A stretch of 64,000 bases of DNA from Streptomyces gelaticus (GCF_014649535.1 NZ_BMTF01000012.1:1-64000); one strand, 5' to 3'; positions 8,268 to 16,984 are shown, numbered from the stretch's first letter. Made by a program: numbers and translations. The notes: generated by a model from the letters alone, not told the origin.

Positions 8268-9161
8268 TCAGTTGTCGGCGGCTGCTGGGCGGAGCACGTC
8301 GCGGTAGAGATGGAAGAGGCTGACTCGTCGGCTCTCGTCCGTGTGCTCTTCCAGGAGCGACCAGCATTGTGCGACGAGTTCACGGGCCTGGGTGCCGGGC
8401 CAGGGCTGGGGCAGCAGCTCCGGGGGCAGGAGGGGGTCGGGCTCCATGGCGCGGGTGAACTCGGCGGCCAGTTCGACCGCGATGGTCAGCCGCTGGGGGC
8501 CGGAGAGGTCGTCTGCCTGGAGTCGGCGCAGCCGGGGTCGGGCGACAGAGGCGAGTCGCTGGTAGCGGTCGGCGATCTCTTCCAGCGGCCATAGGGTGCG
8601 GGCGAGTACGGCAGGGGCTTGTTCGTTGCCCTGGCGCAGGTTGTCCGTGGTCAGCAGCGTGAGGTGGTCGAGGACGCCGAGGTGGCGGGCTTGGTCTTCG
8701 ACGTGGGGCTCCCAGGTGTTGGCGCTGATGTACAGCCCACCCTGCACGGCAGCGCCGCCGAGCCGGGTGAGTGCGGCCCGCAGGGCATCGCGTGCGGTGC
8801 GGGCCGTCTCGGGGACCGCGAAGGCGACCAGGTGCCAGATGCCGTCCCAGGGTTCGAGGCCCGCGTCCTGCCGGAAGGCGTGGGTGACGAATTCGACATC
8901 GGGTCCGAGAGTCTGCTCGGTCGCGCCGGTGGCCCGCAGCACTGCTCTACGCCCCCGGCCTTCCTGGGTGAAGCGTCCTTCGGTGACCAGCCTCTTGACG
9001 CACAGCCGCACCTGCGGGTCGGTCATGCCGAGCAGTGGGGCGATGGCGTAGAGCTCGCCGGTGTCGACGGTGTGATCGGCTCGGATCAGGGCCTCGACGA
9101 GCGTCCGGGTGGGGACTTGGACGGCCGGTTCCGGCGTGCGGGGTGAATCCGTTCCGGTCAT
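8268..9161 (-). CDS. PaaX-family transcriptional regulator
   Basis: A 297-residue PaaX-type regulator. N-terminal winged helix: VPTRTLVEALIRADHTVDTGELYAIAPLLGMTDPQVRLCVKRL is split here across residues 15-57, and the centre has GIWHLVAFAVPETARTARDALR, the PaaX W-x-L/V pattern. The C-terminal LLPPELLPQPWPGTQAR is the family signature. PaaX proteins repress aromatic or phenylacetate-type catabolic genes and are released by a CoA thioester. Here the neighbours are a hydrolase and a monooxygenase rather than paa genes, so the ligand may differ. Start chosen at MTGTD, 11 bases after GAAAGG; earlier Met residues exist. Confidence 0.85.
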   Translation of the reverse strand: MTGTDSPRTPEPAVQVPTRTLVEALIRADHTVDTGELYAIAPLLGMTDPQVRLCVKRLVTEGRFTQEGRGRRAVLRATGATEQTLGPDVEFVTHAFRQDAGLEPWDGIWHLVAFAVPETARTARDALRAALTRLGGAAVQGGLYISANTWEPHVEDQARHLGVLDHLTLLTTDNLRQGNEQAPAVLARTLWPLEEIADRYQRLASVARPRLRRLQADDLSGPQRLTIAVELAAEFTRAMEPDPLLPPELLPQPWPGTQARELVAQCWSLLEEHTDESRRVSLFHLYRDVLRPAAADN

Positions 9162-9221
9162 GGGGTGGTGGACCTTTCGAGCGTGGTTGAGATGGTTGGC
9201 CAAGGCACTGCGTCCGGATAC

Positions 9222-9268
9222 TCAATCGATGAGCGATCGGAAATCGTTCGATCGTTTACAAATTAAAG
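9222..9268. promoter_or_regulatory. A/T-rich promoter region with repeated CGAT motifs
   Basis: Between paaX and the hydrolase gene the sequence is unusually A/T-rich and carries AATCGATGAGCGATCGG followed by AAATCGTTCGATCGTTTAC (9241-9259). The core TTCGATCGTTT resembles TACGATCGTAT in the monooxygenase promoter at 11482-11492. It is a candidate PaaX promoter/operator; assignment is inferred. Confidence 0.45.
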
Positions 9269-9342
9269 TACCGTTGGCAATGCCGCGACCCGCCCTGCCC
9301 GTCGCTCCGGCCGCCCAGGCCCTCACACCCGCACGACGCACT

Positions 9343-10215
9343 TCACAGGCCGTTCCAGAACGAGCTGAGCAGAGCGGCTGTCTCCGCCGTGCGCTCGATC
9401 TGCGGCAGATGACCGGTTCGCGGGAAGAGGTGGGTGCGTGCCCGGGGCAGGGCGGACGCGGCGTTGATGAGGTGGCGGGCGGGGAGGATACGGTCGTGGG
9501 TGCCCCAGACGACGAGTACCGGGGTATCGAGCGCCGAGACCTCCGCGAGCAGTTCTGCGCGCCAGCCGGGGCGTACACCGCGCCAGGAGCCGAGGTCGCG
9601 GGCCACCTGCCGCAGCATCCGGGCAGCCCCTTCGCGGCGGGCGAGGGCGAGTGCCGCGGCAATCCGCTCGGGGGTCGCGAAGTCCGGGTCATGAAAGAGG
9701 GAACGCTCCGTCAACCGCGCGCTCCCCTCATCGGGGCGCAGGAGCAGCCGCCAGAGCAGTGGCAGGTCGAGGATGCGCAGCGCCCAGGTGACCTCGCGGC
9801 CGAATCCCGCGCTGTTCAGCAGCGTCAGTGAGGACACACGCCCGGGGGCGTGAGCGGTGAGCTGCATCGCGATGGCGCCACCGAGGGAGTTGCCCACCAC
9901 GTGCACGGCGGAGGCGACTTCGAGCCGGTCGAGCACCCGCTCGACGTGCCCGCTCAGGGAGGCGAGCCGGCAGTCCGGCAGAGGCTGTGACCGGCCGAAC
10001 CCCGGAACATCGATCGCGATGAGCCGGTGGTCCGGCAGGGCGGCCTGGAGCGGCGCCCAGTCCGCCAGGCTGCGGTCCAGGCCGTGCAGCAGGAGTACCG
10101 GGGGGCCACTGCCCACTGCGGTGTACCGGACGGCGCGTCCCGCCACGTCGAGGAACGCGGTGGGGGGCGTGGCCACTTCTCTTGAAGGCACGGCGTATCT
10201 CCTGTTCTGCTTCAC
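9343..10215 (-). CDS. Alpha/beta hydrolase, esterase or C-C hydrolase type
   Basis: A 290-residue alpha/beta hydrolase. Oxyanion HGLDRS follows PPVLLLHG, nucleophile elbow VVGNSLGGA (Ser near residue 110), acid in VVWGTHDRILP, and general base His in RTGHLPQIE near residue 269. The family includes lactone/ester hydrolases and meta-cleavage hydrolases. Its GTG start overlaps the stop of the upstream dehydrogenase-like gene (GTGA), so the two are translationally coupled. Next to a Baeyer-Villiger monooxygenase, hydrolysis of the ester or lactone product is a natural role, but this is inference. Confidence 0.85.
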   Translation of the reverse strand: MKQNRRYAVPSREVATPPTAFLDVAGRAVRYTAVGSGPPVLLLHGLDRSLADWAPLQAALPDHRLIAIDVPGFGRSQPLPDCRLASLSGHVERVLDRLEVASAVHVVGNSLGGAIAMQLTAHAPGRVSSLTLLNSAGFGREVTWALRILDLPLLWRLLLRPDEGSARLTERSLFHDPDFATPERIAAALALARREGAARMLRQVARDLGSWRGVRPGWRAELLAEVSALDTPVLVVWGTHDRILPARHLINAASALPRARTHLFPRTGHLPQIERTAETAALLSSFWNGL

Positions 10216-11441
10216 TCGTTCGTGGTCACGTCGACGATCACGCCGTCGCTGGGGCCGTCGTCGTCGGGAAGGTCGGGCACGTGGCGTGCCAGGTCGAGGA
10301 AGAAGCGTTCGGCGTCGATGGCCGTCTCCGGTGGGTGGACGCCGAGTTGGCCACCGGTGCCGTCCAGCAGTTGCGCGAGCCCAAGAGCCAGGGGCAGACC
10401 GGTCGCCTCCGCCATGTCGTTGAGCAGCGCCGCGGCACCGGGTGTATCCGCGAGCCGGGCCAGCACGGTGACCTGACGGCCGTCGCGGGTACCCGTGGCG
10501 GTGGCGAAGAACGGGGGCAGTGACCCGGGCCCCTTACGGGTCATGGCACCTGCGGTGGCCCGCAGTGCGCGGGACACCGAGGGCTTTGCCAGGTCGGCCG
10601 CCGCGGTCTCGTTGGTGAGCTTCCCGGCGTCGATGTCGCGGCGCAGGACGTCGAGATACGCCACCGTGCCCGGGGTGACGACCATGAGGTTGGCCGCCTC
10701 GCCGGCCGGTCCGAAGCTGCGGTGCAGGGTGACCGGCTCGGGGTGACCGACTGTGTAGGCCGTGCCGGAGCGTCCGGCGGACACGGAGAGGGTGACCGGC
10801 CGGAGTGGACGCCGGTGGACGAGCCGGCCGTCGCTGACCATCGCCACTTTCCCGCTGATCTGCTCCATCCAGTGCACGGCGGCCGCGCTGGGGCGCCCGC
10901 CGGGGTCGCTCAGCTGCTCGTCGTCCCCGCCACTGCCGGAGACGTCGACGGGCCATGCGGTGTACAGGTCCTGGACATGGTCCAGTTGCCGGACGGCACG
11001 TGCGGCCAGCAGATTGCTGACGCCGGGACTGGCTCCCATTCCCACCACGGCGCGGACGCCGGCGGCCCGGGCCTCCTCGTTCAGACCGAGCATCTGCAGC
11101 GTCGGCTCCCAGTCGTCGCAGATGTCCAGGTAGTGGGTGCCGGTCGCGATCGCGGCCCGCAGCACGGTGAGACCGAAGCGGTAGTACGGGCCGACGGTGT
11201 TGAGGACGACGTCCGCACCCTCCAGAGCGGCGCGCAGGGCGGGACTGTCGGTCACGTCGACCCTGAGCGCACGCATCGGCACGGCACCCATGCCTTGCTC
11301 GGCGAGCCGGCGCACCAGCGCACGGGCCGCCTCCAGGTGCCGGTCGGCCACCACGATCTCGGTGACGCCGGGGAGCCCGGCCGCCACACGTACCGCTACG
11401 GCACCCATCGCGCCCGGTCCTCCAAGAGCCAGAATCCTCAT
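10212..11441 (-). CDS. Saccharopine dehydrogenase-like NAD(P)-binding protein
   Basis: A 409-residue Rossmann protein starting MRILALGGPGAMGAVAVRVAA, then IVVADRHLEAA, RVDVTDSPALRAALEGADVVLNTVGPYYRFG and HYLDICDDWEP, the pattern of the saccharopine-dehydrogenase/trans-acting enoyl-reductase superfamily. The VGPYYRFG and GASPGVSNLLA motifs are well conserved. Substrate is unknown; relatives act as reductases on lipids or ketides. First gene of the minus-strand operon with the hydrolase and possibly paaX, divergent from the monooxygenase with an operator between them. Confidence 0.8.
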   Translation of the reverse strand: MRILALGGPGAMGAVAVRVAAGLPGVTEIVVADRHLEAARALVRRLAEQGMGAVPMRALRVDVTDSPALRAALEGADVVLNTVGPYYRFGLTVLRAAIATGTHYLDICDDWEPTLQMLGLNEEARAAGVRAVVGMGASPGVSNLLAARAVRQLDHVQDLYTAWPVDVSGSGGDDEQLSDPGGRPSAAAVHWMEQISGKVAMVSDGRLVHRRPLRPVTLSVSAGRSGTAYTVGHPEPVTLHRSFGPAGEAANLMVVTPGTVAYLDVLRRDIDAGKLTNETAAADLAKPSVSRALRATAGAMTRKGPGSLPPFFATATGTRDGRQVTVLARLADTPGAAALLNDMAEATGLPLALGLAQLLDGTGGQLGVHPPETAIDAERFFLDLARHVPDLPDDDGPSDGVIVDVTTNE

Positions 11442-11464
11442 CGCGCACTCCATTCATCGTGTGT

Positions 11465-11493
11465 AATACGATCATAGGCTATACGATCGTATT
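11465..11493. promoter_or_regulatory. Large inverted-repeat operator in the divergent promoter
   Basis: AATACGATC (11465-11473) is repeated in inverse as GATCGTATT (11485-11493), and the right arm contains the perfect 12-bp palindrome ATACGATCGTAT (11481-11492). It lies between two divergent catabolic genes, 32-60 bp upstream of the monooxygenase start, so one regulator can control both directions. The shared CGATCGT core with the paaX promoter makes PaaX the first candidate. Confidence 0.65.
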
Positions 11494-11524
11494 CGTTTCG
11501 AGCAATCATTGGAGGAGGGTCATC

Positions 11525-13168
11525 ATGACCGACTCGCACAGCACGGATCCGGCCCCTCATGGGCCGGTCGTGGCGCGGCAGCGGCGTACCGGGCCGGGCA
11601 GCGCCTCGCCCGGACGTCACGTGTCCGTCGTCATCGTCGGCGCGGGATTCGCGGGACTCGGCACAGCCATCCGACTGCTGCAGGAGGGCCACCACGACCT
11701 GCTGATACTGGAGCGGGCCGATGAGGTGGGCGGCACGTGGCGGGACAACGCCTATCCGGGGTGCGCCTGCGATGTGCCCTCGCGCCTGTACTCGTTCTCG
11801 TTCGCGCCCAACCCCACCTGGAGCAGGCGCTTCGCTCCTCAGGAGGAGATCGAGCGCTACCTGCAGCGCTGCGTCGCCCGATACGGTCTGACGCCCCGCC
11901 TGCGGCTCGGCTGCGAGCTGCAGCGTGCCACCTGGGACGCCGAGCGGCTGCGCTGGGACCTGGACACCAGCACGGGACCGGTCAGCGCCGGGCTGCTGGT
12001 GATGGCTCAAGGGCCCCTCTCGGAACCGGCCATCCCCTCGCTGCCCGGCCTGGAAGACTTCACCGGAGAGGCGTTCCACTCCGCCGGGTGGAGGCACGAC
12101 CTGGACCTTTCCGGAAAGCGGGTGGGGGTGATCGGGACCGGCGCGAGCGCCGTCCAGTTCATCCCTCACCTGCAGCGCACGGCCCAGCAGGTGACGGTCT
12201 TTCAGCGCACTCCGTCGTGGATCGCCCCGCGCCGGGATCAGCCGGTCCCGGCATGGCAACGGCGCCTGTTCCGGCTGGCTCCGCCGGTGCAGCAACTGGC
12301 GCGAGGCTGGGAGTACATGCTCCGGGAAGCGACGTTGCCGGCGCTGCTCGGCAACCGCGCCATGGCCGCGCTGGGGCGTCGGGAGGCACTGGCCCATCTG
12401 CACCGCCAGGTCAAGGATCCTGAGCTGCGGTCCAAACTCACCCCGGACTACGCATTGGGTTGCAAGCGGGTCCTGTTGTCCGACGACTACTACCCGGCGC
12501 TGGTTCAGCCCAACGTCCGCGTCGTCACCGACCCGATCGCCGGCATCGGGCCGGACGCGGTCCTCACCACGCCGGGCGGCGCGCAAGCCGCATCAGGTGA
12601 CACCGCCGCGTATCCGGTGGACGTACTGCTCTTCGGAACCGGATTCCGTGTCAACGACGCCTCCTACACGCAGCGCGTCATAGGTGGTGGCGGACGGTCC
12701 CTGCACGAGGTCTGGCAGGGCAGCCCGCAGGCGCACCTGGGCACGACCGTCGCGGGATTTCCCAATCTGTTCCTGATGGCAGGCCCCAACACCGGCGTGG
12801 GGCACACGAGCCTCATCTACATGATCGAGTCACAGATCAACTACCTCATCAGCACCCTGCGGCTGATGCGCAACCGCAGCCTGGGCGCAGTGGAGGTACG
12901 CGCACAGACGCAGCAGGCGTACAACGCCGAACTGCAGAACCGGATGACTCCCACTGTCTGGGCCTCGGGCGGCTGCTCCGGCTGGTACCAGGACCGCACG
13001 GGCCGTGTCACCACCATCTGGCCCGCGCCGACCTGGCGGTTTCGCCGTCGCACCCGGACCATCGACCCGAAGGAGTATGTGCTGACAGCGTCACGCGACA
13101 CCCAGGACAGTCACATCTCCGGCGGGTCCGACCGGGTGGGCGCCGGCGAAGCGCAGCCAGGGTCATGA
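11525..13168 (+). CDS. FAD/NADPH monooxygenase, Baeyer-Villiger type
   Basis: A 547-residue flavin monooxygenase. FAD motif VIVGAGFAGLGTAIRL (residue about 38), ADEVGGTWRDNAYPGCACDVPS typical of this class (shown here in full family order over 22 positions from 11722), the Baeyer-Villiger fingerprint FTGEAFHSAGW (about 178-188; F-x-G-x3-H-S-x2-W) and NADPH motif GVIGTGASAVQF (about 201-212). Such enzymes insert oxygen next to a ketone to give an ester or lactone. GGAGGAGGG precedes the ATG. Its stop overlaps the ATG of the membrane protein gene (ATGA). Divergent from the hydrolase operon. Confidence 0.88.
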   Translation: MTDSHSTDPAPHGPVVARQRRTGPGSASPGRHVSVVIVGAGFAGLGTAIRLLQEGHHDLLILERADEVGGTWRDNAYPGCACDVPSRLYSFSFAPNPTWSRRFAPQEEIERYLQRCVARYGLTPRLRLGCELQRATWDAERLRWDLDTSTGPVSAGLLVMAQGPLSEPAIPSLPGLEDFTGEAFHSAGWRHDLDLSGKRVGVIGTGASAVQFIPHLQRTAQQVTVFQRTPSWIAPRRDQPVPAWQRRLFRLAPPVQQLARGWEYMLREATLPALLGNRAMAALGRREALAHLHRQVKDPELRSKLTPDYALGCKRVLLSDDYYPALVQPNVRVVTDPIAGIGPDAVLTTPGGAQAASGDTAAYPVDVLLFGTGFRVNDASYTQRVIGGGGRSLHEVWQGSPQAHLGTTVAGFPNLFLMAGPNTGVGHTSLIYMIESQINYLISTLRLMRNRSLGAVEVRAQTQQAYNAELQNRMTPTVWASGGCSGWYQDRTGRVTTIWPAPTWRFRRRTRTIDPKEYVLTASRDTQDSHISGGSDRVGAGEAQPGS

Positions 13169-13725
13169 CGGATCCTCGCCACCCCCGAGCGACCGGTCGC
13201 ACCTGCGGCCACCGGAGATGTCCGTCCAGGAAGCCGCTGGTGTCCACGGCACTGAGCCGCACACCGGCCAACCGGCTTTTCGCCTTCGAGGCGCTGAGCA
13301 CTGTGCTGTTCACGGTGCCCACGCTGATGGTCACCACCGCGGACCACCCCCGAGTGCCCGAATGGACCCAGCTACTGGGACTGGCCCTGCTCCTCACGAT
13401 GATCGGCGCGCTCGTGCACACGTGTCGGCTGACCATCGCCGATGGGCTGATGCTGGTCACCCGTGGGGCCCCCGGGTCGGGCGAGGGCGCGACCAGGCGA
13501 CTGCGCCAACAGTCCGGAGCGGAGCGCCGGTTGGGGTGGCTGCTGGTTCTGTATCCAGCCGCGCTGGTGATCCTGCTGCCTGTCCCCGATACATGGGTGC
13601 GGTTCTGGTTCTGGTCCACGCTGCTGCTCAGCCTGTCCGCAATGCTCTCCCTCGGCATGCTGCTGCGCGGCGCTGGCCACACCGACTGCCGGCAGGGAGG
13701 GCTTCCGAAGGCCGCGGGCCCGTAG
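13165..13725 (+). CDS. Four-helix membrane protein, unknown function
   Basis: A 186-residue protein coupled to the monooxygenase by a 4-base ATGA overlap. The first 40 residues are basic and not membrane-like, so a GTG near 13240 (VSTALSRTPANRLF) is a plausible alternative start. Predicted membrane spans: FAFEALSTVLFTVPTLMV, LLGLALLLTMIGALVHT, LGWLLVLYPAALVILLPV and FWFWSTLLLSLSAMLSLGML. No family was recognised. Coupling suggests a role with the monooxygenase, perhaps substrate entry, but nothing in the sequence proves it. Confidence 0.7.
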   Translation: MTDPRHPRATGRTCGHRRCPSRKPLVSTALSRTPANRLFAFEALSTVLFTVPTLMVTTADHPRVPEWTQLLGLALLLTMIGALVHTCRLTIADGLMLVTRGAPGSGEGATRRLRQQSGAERRLGWLLVLYPAALVILLPVPDTWVRFWFWSTLLLSLSAMLSLGMLLRGAGHTDCRQGGLPKAAGP

Positions 13726-13895
13726 CACCGGATGCCGGACGGCATCACGGTGTCAGGACCTCGCCGTCGCGGGCACCCCGGCGACTTCGACACGACGTAC
13801 GCCGTTCCCTGCCCGCTGCGCGGCAGCCGAACACCCTGCCGCCTGCAGCCCCGCAGCCAGCGGGGAGCAGGCGGCACGGGAGAAGAACAGGCGGA

Positions 13896-14405
13896 TCAAC
13901 GCCCGGTCGAACCGTCGATGAGCTCGCGCAGGATGTCTGCATGCCCCGCGTGACGGCCGGTCTCCTCGATCATGTGGGTCAGCGCCCAGCGGACGCTGGG
14001 AACCGGACGCCCGGGCCGCGGTCGAGGGACGGGTGCGCCGAGATCGGTGCACCCGTCGAGTACGTCGTTGGCGCGCCTGACCGCCTCCCGGTAGCGGACG
14101 ACGACATCGGCCACGCTGTCGGACGACGCGACCCGGAACGTCGCCGGCCAGTCACTGACGTCGTCGCCGAGGAACACCGAACGCTCCACGAACGTCAGGT
14201 GGTTGAGCAGCCCGAGCAGGTTCGTGCCCGACGGCACGGCGGCAGCTCGCGCCTGCGGCTCGGGCGCACCGTCGACCTTCGCCGCGATCGACGTCCGCAG
14301 ATGGTCGAGGAACCCGCGCAGGACCTCGGCCTCGCTGTTCCCGGTCCGGGGCGGCGGGGTGTCGCGGCGGCGATTGCGGGGTGTGGCGCCGGACGAGCCG
14401 GACAT
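13896..14405 (-). CDS. DinB/DUF664-like protein
   Basis: A 169-residue DUF664-type four-helix protein: FLDHLRTSIAAKVDGA, then TNLLGLLNHLTFVERSVFLGD (first His), YREAVRRANDVLDG and WALTHMIEETGRHAGHADILREL (His cluster). These match the family's metal-ligand spacing. ATG at 14405 follows GGGAGGCGACCCCTG. No stop codon separates it from the remnant of the upstream methyltransferase in the same frame, so it may be made as a separate protein from its own site or as part of a read-through fusion. Confidence 0.75.
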   Translation of the reverse strand: MSGSSGATPRNRRRDTPPPRTGNSEAEVLRGFLDHLRTSIAAKVDGAPEPQARAAAVPSGTNLLGLLNHLTFVERSVFLGDDVSDWPATFRVASSDSVADVVVRYREAVRRANDVLDGCTDLGAPVPRPRPGRPVPSVRWALTHMIEETGRHAGHADILRELIDGSTGR

Positions 14406-15000
14406 CAGGGGTCGCCTCCCTCGCGTCAGGGCGGTACGGCGGATGACGAGCACATGGTCGGTGACCTCGGCGGTACGCCCGTCCGGCCCGTTCGCGATCC
14501 GCCGGGGTGCGTCGGCCCGCTCGACCGTCCATGTGTCCGGGGCCAGTTCGATACCGGCGGCCACCTCCTGCGGGCTCGGGTAGCCGGTGTCGGGGGCCTG
14601 GTTCCACGACCACGGGGCGGTCGAACCGTGATCGACGACCAGCAGCCGCCCGCCCGGTGTGCAGGTAGTGGGCGCTGATCAGGTCGAACGCACCGGGCGG
14701 GAAGGACGTGCGCAGGTCGTGCTGTACGGGGGTGAGACGCTCGCCCAGGCCACGCGAGCGGGCGAGGGCGGCGAGCCGCTCGACCGCCACGGCCGAGATG
14801 TCGACGGCGGTGACCTGCCACCCCTGCCCGGCGAGCCACAGCGCGTCGCCGCCGTTGCCGCATCCGAGATCCAACGCGTCACCGGCCGGCAGGGCCGCCA
14901 CCGTCTCGGTGAGGCGGACGTTCGGCTGCGGGTCGTCGGCCGTCGGCCGGGAGGCATGGACGCCGTCCCAGAAAGCGACCGCAGCATCGGTGGTGCTCAT
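14406..15000 (-). pseudogene. SAM-dependent methyltransferase, frameshifted and without its own stop
   Basis: Starts MSTTDAAVAFWDGVHASRP and carries ALDLGCGNGGDALWLAGQG (SAM motif I), VTAVDISAVAVERL and AFDLISAHYLHTG. At about 14653-14656 the frame breaks; the next frame resumes as GGRLLVVDHGSTAPWSWNQ and continues to DHVLVIRR. Adding one base to the ACCGG run gives HYLHTPGGRLLVVDH, the expected sequence, so one C appears to be missing. The C-terminal frame then runs without a stop into the DinB gene. It is divergent from the XRE-cupin regulator. Confidence 0.72.
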
Positions 15001-15030
15001 TTCACGACTCCTCGTGTCGATGGACGCCCA

Positions 15031-15101
15031 GTCTTGCCAGGCACACCGCAACCAGGCACGAAATCTTGCGGTAACGGCAAGACGGGCCCCGAAGGCAAGA
15101 T
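15031..15101. promoter_or_regulatory. Nested TCTTGC operator between methyltransferase and XRE-cupin genes
   Basis: An inner dyad TCTTGC-N7-GCAAGA spans 15064-15082, and an outer pair TCTTGCC (15032-15038) and GGCAAGA (15094-15100) flanks it, giving four half-sites. The outer right half-site touches the start codon region of the XRE-cupin gene. This is a classic layout for autoregulation by the adjacent XRE protein with control of the divergent gene. Confidence 0.6.
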
Positions 15102-15732
15102 GGGCTCCATGCACCCCGATCCCAAGAGTGACGACGACGTACTCGACGCGGTGGGGCCGCGGCTCCGCGCCCTGCGCCGCGACCGCGGCATCACCCTCGC
15201 CGACGTCGCGGCGACGACGGGCGTCTCGGAGAGCACCCTGTCCCGGCTGGAGAACGGGCAACGCCGACCGACCCTGGAACTGCTGCTGCCGCTGTCCCGT
15301 ATCTACGACGTCCCGCTCGACGACCTCGTCGGCGCCCCGCGCACCGGCGACCCCCGGATCCACCTCAAGCCGATCAGCCGGTACGGAATGACCTTCGTAC
15401 CCCTGTCCCGGCGCCCCGGCGGAGTCCATGCCTTCAAACTGATCATCCCCGCCCGGCCAACACCCCTCGAACCGACCCCGCAGAACCACGAAGGCGTCGA
15501 ATGGCTCTACGTACTGGGCGGCCGGCTGCGGCTCGTCACGGGCGAGCGGGACCTGATGCTGTCACCCGGTGAGGCAGCCGAGTTCGACACCTCCCTGCCG
15601 CACTGGCTGGGCAGCGCCGACGGCCGGGCGGTCGAGCTCCTCATTCTGTTCGGCGCGCAGGGGCTGCGTGCGCACGTACGCCCCGGCCCCGACAGGCCCG
15701 ACCGGTCGTCCCGGGCCGAGCCCCAGCAGTGA
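15100..15732 (+). CDS. XRE-cupin transcriptional regulator
   Basis: A 210-residue regulator with an XRE helix-turn-helix (LRALRRDRGITLADVAATTG then VSESTLSRLENGQRRPTLE, about residues 21-58) and a C-terminal cupin (EGVEWLYVLGGRLRLVTGE… LSPGEAAEFDTSLPHWLG). Such proteins sense a small metabolite in the cupin. ATG at 15100 has GAAGG four bases upstream; a second ATG nine bases on is an alternative. A decayed paralogue lies at 16326-16821. The TCTTGC dyads in front indicate autoregulation. Confidence 0.87.
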   Translation: MGSMHPDPKSDDDVLDAVGPRLRALRRDRGITLADVAATTGVSESTLSRLENGQRRPTLELLLPLSRIYDVPLDDLVGAPRTGDPRIHLKPISRYGMTFVPLSRRPGGVHAFKLIIPARPTPLEPTPQNHEGVEWLYVLGGRLRLVTGERDLMLSPGEAAEFDTSLPHWLGSADGRAVELLILFGAQGLRAHVRPGPDRPDRSSRAEPQQ

Positions 15733-15784
15733 ACTCGGCGAGACTTTGCGTCCGGCAACGAGGCCTCCCCCTCGTGCGGTGCGG

Positions 15785-16325
15785 TCAGAGCCAAAAGGTC
15801 CGTACGACGAAGGTCCGACCGGCGACCGACGGCCGGCTTGCCCAACTCCGGTCCGCGGCCGGGGTGGGCGCACCGACTCCGTCCGGCAGGCCGACCGCGG
15901 TGGAACGCGAAGCGATGTACCTCATGACACCGTCCACCAACACCGCCGCCGACGTCATGGAGAGCTTCACCGGCGAGACGACATCCCATGGGCCGAATCG
16001 TGTCAAGCCGGCTGATTCGGCGGCCGCCACCGAGGCATGGTTGTCAAGCTGGCAGCGGTACTGAGGTTCGTGTTTCCGTGCGAGGGCGTGGCGGGAGATC
16101 GCCCGTACGAGGCGCCGGGCGTGGCCCTTTCCCCGGTAGGGCGGGAGTGTCAGTACGCCGAGGTCGGCCAACGGAGCATCGTTCCATGGGTACATGCTCG
16201 CCACGCACACCAGCCGTCCGTCTTCGAGCGCGCCATGAGCGGCCCAGTGGTCCAGTTCGACAAATGCTTCGTCGAGGTCCTGTTCCGACGCGGCTTCCTC
16301 GAACTGCTGCGGCGTTGGTCGAGGC
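15785..16325 (-). pseudogene. GNAT acetyltransferase remnant, N-terminus lost
   Basis: The minus strand encodes the C-terminal part of a GNAT protein: GRLVCVASMYPWNDAPLADLG, LTLPPYRGKGHARRLVRAIS (acetyl-CoA loop R/Q-x-x-G-x-G/A) and QLDNHASVAAAESAGLTRFG. Toward its N-terminus it is recognisable only up to TPQQFEEAASEQ near 16315, where the sequence turns into an oppositely oriented XRE fragment. The tail beyond 15930 is not typical. Both neighbours are cut at the same point, which marks a deletion or rearrangement junction. Confidence 0.6.
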
Positions 16326-16821
16326 CCCTGGCATCTCCAAAAGCACACTGTCGAGGCTGGAGTCGGGTCAGCGCCGCCCGAGCCTGGAGCTGCTGCTGCC
16401 CATCGCACAGGCCCACCAGGTACCGCTGGACGAACTCGTCGGGGCGCCGGAGGTCGGCGACCCGAGGGTCCGCTGCAAGCCCCGCGTCCACAACGGTCGT
16501 ACGGCGATTCCACTGTCGACACGGCCGGGGCGCCTGCAAGCCTGGAAGTCGGTCATCCGCGCGGAACACAGCCGGCCCGATCTGGTCACGCACGAGGGAC
16601 ACGAGTGGCTGTACGTCCTGTCCGGACGGTCCGGCTCATCCTGGCCGACCACGACCTGATCATGGAGCCGGGCGAGGCAGCCGAGTTCGACACCCGCCTG
16701 CCACACTGGTTCGGACCCGCAGGAGAGTCCCCCCGTGGAGGTGCTCAACCTGTTCGGCCCCCAAGGGGAACGCGTGCACGTCCGGGCCAAGCCCCGGTCC
16801 CGGGCAAAGCCATCGACCTGA
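16326..16821 (+). pseudogene. XRE-cupin regulator remnant with two frameshifts
   Basis: Reads GISKSTLSRLESGQRRPSLE…VPLDELVGAPEVGDPRVRCKP…HEGHEWLYVLSGR, closely matching the intact regulator at 15100-15732. The N-terminal HTH half is missing (cut at the GNAT junction). Frame changes occur near 16630 (resuming LILADHDLIMEPGEAAEFD) and near 16732 (resuming VEVLNLFGPQGERVHV) before a stop at 16819-16821. It is a dead tandem paralogue. Confidence 0.75.
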
Positions 16822-16984
16822 CCGAAAAGGCCCGTTGCCGGGACCGCCTTCCGGCAGACACGGTAGGTGGCCGGGTGGGTAGTGGACCAGGGCGCGAGCT
16901 GCAAGCCGTGACGCCGGGAGACGGACCGAGTGGACACAGCGCTCGCCGCAGAGCGCACGTCCCGTCCGCCCGTAGGGTTGCTGA

